Source: JAYSRU01 sp043720875
GTDB taxonomy: Bacteria > Bacteroidota > Bacteroidia > Flavobacteriales_D > Crocinitomicaceae
NCBI GenBank assembly: GCA_043720875.1
Contig: JAYSRU010000017.1
Coordinates: forward strand, 1-20,174
Length of the DNA stretch: 20,174 nucleotides
Reading direction: 5' to 3'
Shown: positions 14,782 to 20,174 of the stretch, one piece after another
Position numbering within the stretch: the first letter of the stretch is position 1
Layout of the letters: each line of letters starts with the position of its first letter
The notes under the pieces: generated by a model
The model's input: the letters and a program-made list of their open reading frames with translations, nothing else
What the model was told of the DNA's origin: nothing
Databases searched by the model: none
Made by a program: the position numbers and the translations under genes

Positions 14782-16701
14782 TTATTGAATTGGTTCAACC
14801 CAATCTCCGTGCTCTTTTATTAATTCGATTAATTCTGAAACTGCATTTTCTTCAGCAATATTTTTGCGTACCACATTTCTTTCCTTGTACAAAGTTATTT
14901 TTCCAATACCGGTTCCAACGTATCCATAATCGGCGTCTGCCATTTCTCCTGGTCCATTTACAATACAGCCCATTATCCCTATTTTGATGCCTTTCAAATG
15001 AGAGGTTTGTTGTTTGATCTTGGCTGTGGTGATTTCTAAATCAAATAATGTTCTTCCACAAGATGGACAAGAAATGTATTCAGTTTTAGAGATGCGGGAA
15101 CGGGTTGCTTGTAAAATGCCAAATGCTGTTGCATTAATGGTTTGTTTCGGTACGTTTCCTTCTAAGAATATTCCATCTCCAAATCCATCAATAAAATTGA
15201 TTCCTGTCTTTGAGCCTGTTTGAAGTTGAAAACCTGTTACATTGTTTGTAGTTGAAACGAATTTTATAATTGTTGGTGTGTCATCGTTTGTTGCTTCTAA
15301 ATTACAACGAAATTTTCTTAAAATTTGTGTGCTATTGGTGTGTTTGGTGCTAATGATGTATGCTTTGTTTTCGATTCCTTTGTACCAGTTTTCAGTAAGG
15401 TTTTCGATGGATATGTTTACAAAATTGAGGGTTTTCGAATGTGCATGTTTGTTGTGAGTGTTTTTAGTTACTAACGGGAAATACTTTTTATTATCTTGAT
15501 GCTCCAACCAGGTTTCGTGATCTAAAATTATATTCAAAGTTCCAGGTAATTCGAATGTTATAACTTGATTTCCGGTATATAGGTAATCACATGCTGTGTC
15601 GTCTATGTTCCATTTGTCATCAACGGCATTGTAGCGGTATCCAAAACTGAATAAATTTGCTCGTGTAATGGGTGTGGACTGAAGAATTGAATTAATAACA
15701 ACTGGAAAATGCTTGCCTCCAATGTTTTGTTGTTCGGTTGTAATCCTCTTTTCAAATCCAAAGGGATTGTAGTGAATTTCGTTAGGTTCTAGTAATAAAG
15801 GATCGGTACTGATGTTTGTTTGTAATTCTAGTAGTGCTTTTGCCACTGGAATTTCTTTTTCTGGTGCTTCAGTTAATGAAACCCGAATAGTGTCACCTAA
15901 ACCGTCTTCGAGTAATGCCCCAATTCCAACTGCGGATTTTATTCTGCCATCTTCTCCATCTCCAGCCTCCGTCACCCCAAGGTGTAAAGGGTAATTCATT
16001 CCGCATTCAATCATTGTGGCATTCAACAAGCGATAAGCATGAACCATTACTAAGGTATTACTCGCTTTCATTGATATGACTAAATTGTGGAAATCATTTT
16101 TAACACAAATGTTGATGAATTCCATCGCTGAAACAACCATGCCCTCGGCTGTGTCACCATACTTACTTAATATACGATCGGATAATGACCCGTGGTTGGT
16201 TCCAATTCGTATTGCGGTATTGTGTGCTTTGCAAATTAGTAAAAGTGGTGTGAATTTTTCTTCAATACGAATGAGTTCAGCCGCGTAGCTTTCGTCATTG
16301 TATTCAATTTCTTCGAACTTTTTTTTGTCAGCATAGTTCCCAGGATTAATCCGCACTTTTTGAACCAACTGCGCTGCTATTTCTGCTGCATTCGGAGTAA
16401 AATGTATGTCTGCGACTAATGGAGTTGTATAGCCTAATGCTTCAAGTTGCTTTCGAACGACTCCTAAGTTTTCAGCTTCTTTTTTGCTTGGCGCAGTTAG
16501 CCGAACTAATTCGCAACCCACGTCTATCATGCGTATCGACTCTTCTACCGATTTCTTAGTGTCCATTGTATCTGCGGTAGTCATGGATTGTACTCGAATC
16601 GGGTTGTTGGCACCCATTTTTAAGTTCCCAATTTGGATCTCTAAAGTAGGAAATCTTTCAAATTCAAACAAATTTGTACAATACGGTTTAGGAGTTGCCA
16701 T
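14782..16701 (-). CDS. ispG: 4-hydroxy-3-methylbut-2-en-1-yl diphosphate synthase IspG (GcpE), long form
   Basis: IspG reductively converts MEcPP to HMBPP, the penultimate step of the MEP isoprenoid pathway, using a [4Fe-4S] cluster. The 639-residue product is the long three-domain type. A TIM barrel fills about 15-290 (IQIGNLKMG, PLVADIHF, KVRINPGNYAD, RIGTNHGSLSDRI). An insertion domain (about 300-535) is absent from the roughly 370-residue E. coli-type enzyme. The C-terminal cluster domain has ligands C545 and C548 in CPSCGRT, C579 in GCIVNGPGE, and E586. Long IspG is known from plants, Chlamydiae and Bacteroidota. The ATG at 16701 follows a well-formed TTG-N21-TAATTTTG promoter. It is divergent from the desaturase operon. 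Confidence 0.96.
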   Translation of the reverse strand: MATPKPYCTNLFEFERFPTLEIQIGNLKMGANNPIRVQSMTTADTMDTKKSVEESIRMIDVGCELVRLTAPSKKEAENLGVVRKQLEALGYTTPLVADIHFTPNAAEIAAQLVQKVRINPGNYADKKKFEEIEYNDESYAAELIRIEEKFTPLLLICKAHNTAIRIGTNHGSLSDRILSKYGDTAEGMVVSAMEFINICVKNDFHNLVISMKASNTLVMVHAYRLLNATMIECGMNYPLHLGVTEAGDGEDGRIKSAVGIGALLEDGLGDTIRVSLTEAPEKEIPVAKALLELQTNISTDPLLLEPNEIHYNPFGFEKRITTEQQNIGGKHFPVVINSILQSTPITRANLFSFGYRYNAVDDKWNIDDTACDYLYTGNQVITFELPGTLNIILDHETWLEHQDNKKYFPLVTKNTHNKHAHSKTLNFVNISIENLTENWYKGIENKAYIISTKHTNSTQILRKFRCNLEATNDDTPTIIKFVSTTNNVTGFQLQTGSKTGINFIDGFGDGIFLEGNVPKQTINATAFGILQATRSRISKTEYISCPSCGRTLFDLEITTAKIKQQTSHLKGIKIGIMGCIVNGPGEMADADYGYVGTGIGKITLYKERNVVRKNIAEENAVSELIELIKEHGDWVEPIQ

Positions 16702-16712
16702 GTTTTTTTTTT

Positions 16713-16744
16713 CAAAATTACATGATTATCTAACACTGTGACAA
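16713..16744 (-). promoter_or_regulatory. Candidate Bacteroidota-type promoter of ispG
   Basis: On the minus strand a TTG (16744-16742) is separated by 21 bases from TAATTTTG (16720-16713), matching the -33/-7 architecture TTG-N17-23-TAnnTTTG. The box ends 11 bases before the ATG, implying a very short leader. It is the best-formed promoter in the window. Confidence 0.6.
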
Positions 16745-16911
16745 TCCCAAGCCGTTAATTATTCACTAATGTAAATTAATTGAGGCGAACGCCTGGTGAG
16801 AAAACATTTTTTAACAGAATGTAAATTATTGATGATTAGGTGTTTATATAAATATTGATGTTGAATGGGGTGGATTTAAAGCACTCTGAAAAGCTATTCT
16901 TTAAAGTTTAG

Positions 16912-16919
16912 TAACTTTG
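16912..16919 (+). promoter_or_regulatory. Candidate -7 box of the first desaturase gene
   Basis: TAACTTTG matches TAnnTTTG exactly and ends 20 bases before the ATG at 16940. Upstream there is only CTG at 16886-16888, 23 bases before the box, so the -33 element is weak. Confidence 0.5.
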
Positions 16920-16939
16920 TAGCTTCAAATAAAGATATT

Positions 16940-18043
16940 ATGAGAAACATAACATTTGCAAAAGATCACAACGCTGAATTTTATAGAACATTACAAACCC
17001 GTGTTCGTTCTTATTTCAAGGATAATAATATTTCTAAATATGGCGACTGGACGATGGTGTTAAAAACAATCATCATTATGTCTGCTCATATTTTGCCTTT
17101 TTTAGCAATTACTTTTCTAATTACAAATCCATGGTTAAGTGTGTTAGCTTGGTTTGCAATGGGTTTTAGTATGGCTGGTATTGGTTTTTCGATCATGCAC
17201 GATGCAAACCATGGTTCATATACGCCTTATGACAAGTTGAATAAAACATTGGGGTTTGTACTGAATTATATTGGCGGTAGCTCGAAAAATTGGAGAATTC
17301 AACACAATATTTTGCACCACACCTATACAAATATTTTGGGTATGGATGAAGATATCAGTCCTGGGGATACGCTTCGTTTTTCCCCGCATGCTGAGCGAAA
17401 GGCTCATCATAAATATCAGCATTATTATGCTTGGTTTTTATATATGTTGATGACGATTTTGTGGATTACTACCAAAGACATCAAAGGCGCTTTCCGTTAC
17501 CATAAAATGGGATTAACCAAAACACAAAACAAATCGTTTGCGGTTTATTTAGCAATTATTATAGGGTCTAAAATTGTTTATTATTCAACTTTTTTGGTTT
17601 TGCCTTTAGTTTATGCTCCTGTAGCTTGGTATGTTGTGGTTATTGGTTTTGTGGTTATGCATTTCACTTGTGGATTAATTTTGGCTTTAGTGTTTCAACC
17701 CGCCCACGTGGTTCCAAGTTCTCCGTATTGTCTTCCGGATGATTCTGGAAACGTTGAAGCGGATTGGGCGGTCAATCAATTGTATAATACCGCTAATTTT
17801 GCGACAAAAGCAAAGTTGTTATCTTGGTATGTTGGTGGTTTGAATTTTCAAGTTGAACATCATTTGTTTCCTAATATTTGTCACATTCATTACAAAAAAC
17901 TGGCGGGTATTGTCGAAGAAACCGCTAAAGAATACAATTTGCCATACTTCAATATGCGTACGTTTAAGGATGCAATTATTGAGCACAAAAACATGTTGCG
18001 CGATTTAGGTCGTTACGATGAGGCAAGGGCAATGGAATTTTAA
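16940..18043 (+). CDS. Fatty-acid desaturase (membrane, acyl-CoA/lipid type), copy 1
   Basis: The 367-residue product is an integral-membrane di-iron desaturase. The three histidine boxes are HDANH (87-91), HNILHH (122-127) and QVEHH (304-308). The Q in box three is the variant found in the linoleoyl-CoA/front-end (delta-6-like) desaturase branch, but no fused cytochrome b5 domain is present, so an external electron donor is needed. Hydrophobic segments lie near 42-80 and at about 160-180 and 204-255. The likely role is unsaturation of membrane lipids; the double-bond position cannot be told. By my manual gap-free alignment, 296 of 367 positions (about 81%) match the second copy at 18448. The next gene starts 9 bases downstream. 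Confidence 0.9.
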   Translation: MRNITFAKDHNAEFYRTLQTRVRSYFKDNNISKYGDWTMVLKTIIIMSAHILPFLAITFLITNPWLSVLAWFAMGFSMAGIGFSIMHDANHGSYTPYDKLNKTLGFVLNYIGGSSKNWRIQHNILHHTYTNILGMDEDISPGDTLRFSPHAERKAHHKYQHYYAWFLYMLMTILWITTKDIKGAFRYHKMGLTKTQNKSFAVYLAIIIGSKIVYYSTFLVLPLVYAPVAWYVVVIGFVVMHFTCGLILALVFQPAHVVPSSPYCLPDDSGNVEADWAVNQLYNTANFATKAKLLSWYVGGLNFQVEHHLFPNICHIHYKKLAGIVEETAKEYNLPYFNMRTFKDAIIEHKNMLRDLGRYDEARAMEF

Positions 18044-18052
18044 TAGAATTGA

Positions 18053-18415
18053 ATGAACGCTGAAGAACTAAGAGATTTTGCATTTACCTTAAGTGGTACT
18101 AGTGAATGTTTGCCATTCGACAAAAACACTTTGGTTTTTAAAGTCTTAGATAGAATGTATCTGTTGTTTGATTTGGAAGATTTCAAGTATATAAATGTTA
18201 AGTGTGATCCGGAAATAGCGATTTCCTTAAGAGAACAGCATTCCGAGATAAGTGGTGCTTACCACATGAGTAAAACACATTGGAATTCAATAGCAATGAA
18301 CGGCAGTTTGTCTGAAGCGTTTTTAAAAGAACAGGTTAGGAACTCATATGCAATTGTGAGGTCTAAGTTAAAAGTAGCTCAAAAAGCAGCGTTGCTGGCG
18401 ATGGAAAAAGAATAA
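18053..18415 (+). CDS. MmcQ/YjbR-family small protein
   Basis: The 120-residue product has the features of the MmcQ/YjbR family (CyaY-like fold, proposed DNA-binding). It starts MNAEELRDFAF, followed by the SECLPFDKNTLVFKV segment (17-31), YINVKCDPE (46-54), and HMSKTHWNSI (72-81) with the family's HWN motif, ending in helical residues. The biochemical function of the family is poorly defined. It lies between two nearly identical desaturase genes, 9 bases after the first and 32 before the second, so it is probably cotranscribed. Whether it is functionally linked to lipid desaturation or was trapped by the duplication is open. Confidence 0.82.
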   Translation: MNAEELRDFAFTLSGTSECLPFDKNTLVFKVLDRMYLLFDLEDFKYINVKCDPEIAISLREQHSEISGAYHMSKTHWNSIAMNGSLSEAFLKEQVRNSYAIVRSKLKVAQKAALLAMEKE

Positions 18416-18447
18416 ATAGTTGGCTTATTAAGCAGTTTAGATAGATT

Positions 18448-19551
18448 ATGAGGAAAATTACGTTTGCAAAAGATCACAATGCCGAGTTTTATAAAACACT
18501 ACAATTAAGGGTGCGCGCTTATTTTAAAGATAATAATATCTCAAAATACGGAAACTTTTCCATGGTTTTAAAAACTATAATTATTTTATCCGCATTCGTT
18601 TTGCCCTTTTTGGCCATTACTTTTTTAATTTCAAACGTATGGTTGAGTCTAGCAGCTTGGTTTTTTATGAGTTTTGCAATGGCTGGAATTGGTTTTTCAA
18701 TCATGCACGATGCAAATCATGGAACCTACTCAAAATATAGAATCATTAACCGAACACTTGGCTTTTTTGTTAATTATGTAGGGGGAAGCTCTAAAAATTG
18801 GAGAATTCAGCATAATATTTTGCACCACACTTTTACAAATGTTCATGAAATGGACGATGATTTAAATGCGGGTCCAACGTTGCGTTTGGCACCTCATGCA
18901 GAACGTAAAGCGTACCACAAATACCAACAATATTATGCTTGGTTTTTATACATGTTGATGACCATTTTATGGATTACTACAAAAGACATAAAAAGTGCTA
19001 TTCGGTATAAAAAAATGGATTTAACCAAAACTCAAAACAAATCATTTACAGTCTATTTGTCTATAATTATTGGTTCTAAACTAGTATACTATTTTACATT
19101 TTTGGTGTTACCGTTAATTTTTGCGCCAATTGCCTGGTATTTTGTAGTTATTGGCTTTTTGCTCATGCACTTTGTGTGTGGTTTGATTTTCGCGTTGGTG
19201 TTTCAACCAGCTCATGTTGTGCCAAGTTCGCCTTACAATAAACCGGATGATTCTGGGTATGTGGATGCAGATTGGGCGGTAAATCAATTGTTCAATACAG
19301 CGAATTTTGCAACAAAAGCAAAGTTTTTATCTTGGTATGTTGGGGGGTTAAATTTTCAGGTAGAGCATCATTTGTTTCCTAACGTTTGTCACGTACATTA
19401 TAAAAAACTAGCCGCGATTGTGGAACAAACGGCAAAAGAATACAACTTGCCTTACTTTAACATGACTACATTCAAAGATGCAATCATACAACATAAAAAT
19501 ATGTTGCGTGATTTGGGGCGTTATGATAATGCGCCGGCAATTGAGTTTTAA
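18448..19551 (+). CDS. Fatty-acid desaturase (membrane, acyl-CoA/lipid type), copy 2
   Basis: The 367-residue product is collinear without gaps with copy 1. The three histidine boxes HDANH, HNILHH and QVEHH are all intact, so it should be active. The 71 differences cluster after box one (residues about 95-102) and after box two (131-147: NVHEMDDDLNAG against NILGMDEDISPG), and in hydrophobic segments. Box-flanking loops and the C-terminus are nearly unchanged. That distribution would fit altered regiospecificity or substrate length rather than decay. An S4-domain RNA-binding protein gene begins 9 bases downstream. A separate promoter is not obvious in the 32-base gap before it. Confidence 0.9.
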   Translation: MRKITFAKDHNAEFYKTLQLRVRAYFKDNNISKYGNFSMVLKTIIILSAFVLPFLAITFLISNVWLSLAAWFFMSFAMAGIGFSIMHDANHGTYSKYRIINRTLGFFVNYVGGSSKNWRIQHNILHHTFTNVHEMDDDLNAGPTLRLAPHAERKAYHKYQQYYAWFLYMLMTILWITTKDIKSAIRYKKMDLTKTQNKSFTVYLSIIIGSKLVYYFTFLVLPLIFAPIAWYFVVIGFLLMHFVCGLIFALVFQPAHVVPSSPYNKPDDSGYVDADWAVNQLFNTANFATKAKFLSWYVGGLNFQVEHHLFPNVCHVHYKKLAAIVEQTAKEYNLPYFNMTTFKDAIIQHKNMLRDLGRYDNAPAIEF

Positions 19552-19560
19552 GCAAAACTA

Positions 19561-19944
19561 ATGAGCGTAAGGATTGATAAATATGTTTGGTGTGTTCGTC
19601 TTGCTAAAACAAGGTCGCAAGCTTCTGAACAGGTGTCTAAGGGCAAAATTAAGCTTAACAAATCAAACACTAAGTCGGCCAAAGAAGTAAAAATTGGCGA
19701 CATCTTATCGATTTCAAAAAACTCTGCTGTTTTCGAGTATAAAATATTAGCATTATTAGATCATCGAGTGGGGGCAAAATTAGTAGCAGATTACCTCATA
19801 GATGTTACGCTTCCGGAGGAGATTGAGAAATTTAAGCTATACAATCAGGCACAAGCACAGTACAGAGACAATGGTTCTGGTAAACCCACCACAAAAGATC
19901 GACGAGACTTGGAATCTTTCTTTGCTTGGCAGGAAGAGGATTAA
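19561..19944 (+). CDS. S4-domain RNA-binding protein (Hsp15-like)
   Basis: The 127-residue product has an N-terminal S4 RNA-binding fold (about 1-60): MSVRIDKYVWCVRLAKTRSQ, then ASEQVSKGKIKLN and a KIGDILSI turn. A basic/polar C-terminal tail follows (about 85-127, GSGKPTTKDRRDLESF). This is the layout of Hsp15 (HslR), which in E. coli binds 50S subunits carrying stalled nascent chains. Length and tail fit that family better than a pseudouridine synthase or tyrosyl-tRNA synthetase fragment. It follows desaturase copy 2 by 9 bases and probably belongs to the same transcript, though the link looks incidental. Confidence 0.87.
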   Translation: MSVRIDKYVWCVRLAKTRSQASEQVSKGKIKLNKSNTKSAKEVKIGDILSISKNSAVFEYKILALLDHRVGAKLVADYLIDVTLPEEIEKFKLYNQAQAQYRDNGSGKPTTKDRRDLESFFAWQEED

Positions 19945-20003
19945 CAGGGGCTAATAGTTTTCTATTCAAATGTTAAGGTGTTTTTTGTTTCGTTAATTTT
20001 GTG

Positions 20004-20011
20004 TACGTTTG
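20004..20011 (+). promoter_or_regulatory. Candidate -7 box before the last gene
   Basis: TACGTTTG matches TAnnTTTG exactly, with a TTG (19985-19987) 16 bases upstream. It ends only 3 bases before the GTG start, so the transcript would be almost leaderless or the real start lies further in. The match may be chance. Confidence 0.25.
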
Positions 20012-20014
20012 GGT

Positions 20015-20174
20015 GTGAAAAAAATCTTTTTTTTACTTTTTATTGCAGTTTTCGGGGCAACTTTGTGCGCTCAACCTAAAGCCGACACCGTGTTTCGTTC
20101 TGGAAGCCGGGCAATTGAAACCGTTACATTTTCTAATGGATCTAAGAAAACCGTACAAACATTTTCGTATAACG
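20015..20174 (+). CDS. N-terminus of a secreted hypothetical protein, cut by window end
   Basis: From a GTG at 20015 the frame is open for 53 codons to the window edge. The first 20 residues form a clear signal peptide (MKKIFFLLFIAVFGATLCAQ), with cleavage likely after AQ as is common in Bacteroidota. The mature start PKADTVFRSGSRAIETVTFSN has alternating strand-like residues and a GSKKTVQTFSYN segment that hints at MORN/YwqK-type toxin-antitoxin-like repeats, but too little is visible to name a family. There is a 70-base gap after the S4 gene. Confidence 0.6.
   Translation, partial: MKKIFFLLFIAVFGATLCAQPKADTVFRSGSRAIETVTFSNGSKKTVQTFSYN

Noticed and set aside
17701..17715. CACGTG in desaturase copy 1 as a fourth parS site
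   Set aside because: Flanks read CCCACGTGGTT, lacking the GTTT/AAAC arms; it is ordinary coding sequence (AHVVPS).

Overview
The window (about 20 kb, AT-rich) looks like chromosomal DNA of a Bacteroidota bacterium, most likely order Flavobacteriales; the family is not certain. Evidence: no Shine-Dalgarno-like leaders, several starts preceded by the Bacteroidota -7 box TAnnTTTG, a long three-domain IspG, a CHU_C/type-B gliding-associated domain next to a sigma factor, and the gene order DUF4175-like / RsbW-like ATPase / ybeY / mnmG / methyltransferase, which I recall from flavobacteria. Nothing resembles an insertion sequence, phage, CRISPR array or rRNA.

Left part (1-5470): the 5' part of a six-TM multi-PAS sensor on the minus strand runs off the left edge. 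A 615-base gene-free AT-rich stretch follows, then rpiB on plus, abutting a convergent exported thioredoxin-fold protein. That gene is divergent from an ECF-like sigma factor, which overlaps a putative membrane anti-sigma protein carrying a gliding-associated C-terminal domain. A strong hairpin terminator closes the pair.

Middle (5474-14781): tRNA-Cys, folB and gltX lie on minus. Divergently, a tight plus-strand operon encodes a 1122-residue membrane/coiled-coil protein, an RsbW-like ATPase, YbeY (rRNA maturation), MnmG (tRNA wobble modification) and a zinc-ribbon methyltransferase. Three near-consensus parS (ParB-binding) palindromes sit at the gene junctions around mnmG. This is the most striking signal in the window and suggests proximity to the replication origin.

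Right part (14782-20174): ispG (MEP isoprenoid pathway) on minus is divergent from a plus-strand group of two fatty-acid desaturases about 81% identical to each other, separated by a small MmcQ/YjbR-like gene and followed by an S4-domain RNA-binding protein. The start of a secreted protein gene is cut by the right edge.

Most genes are housekeeping (translation, tRNA, folate, isoprenoid, pentose phosphate). The less explained parts are the parS cluster with a possible mnmG promoter beneath it, the sigma/anti-sigma pair with a shared divergent motif, the large coiled-coil protein with its ATPase partner, and the desaturase duplication.
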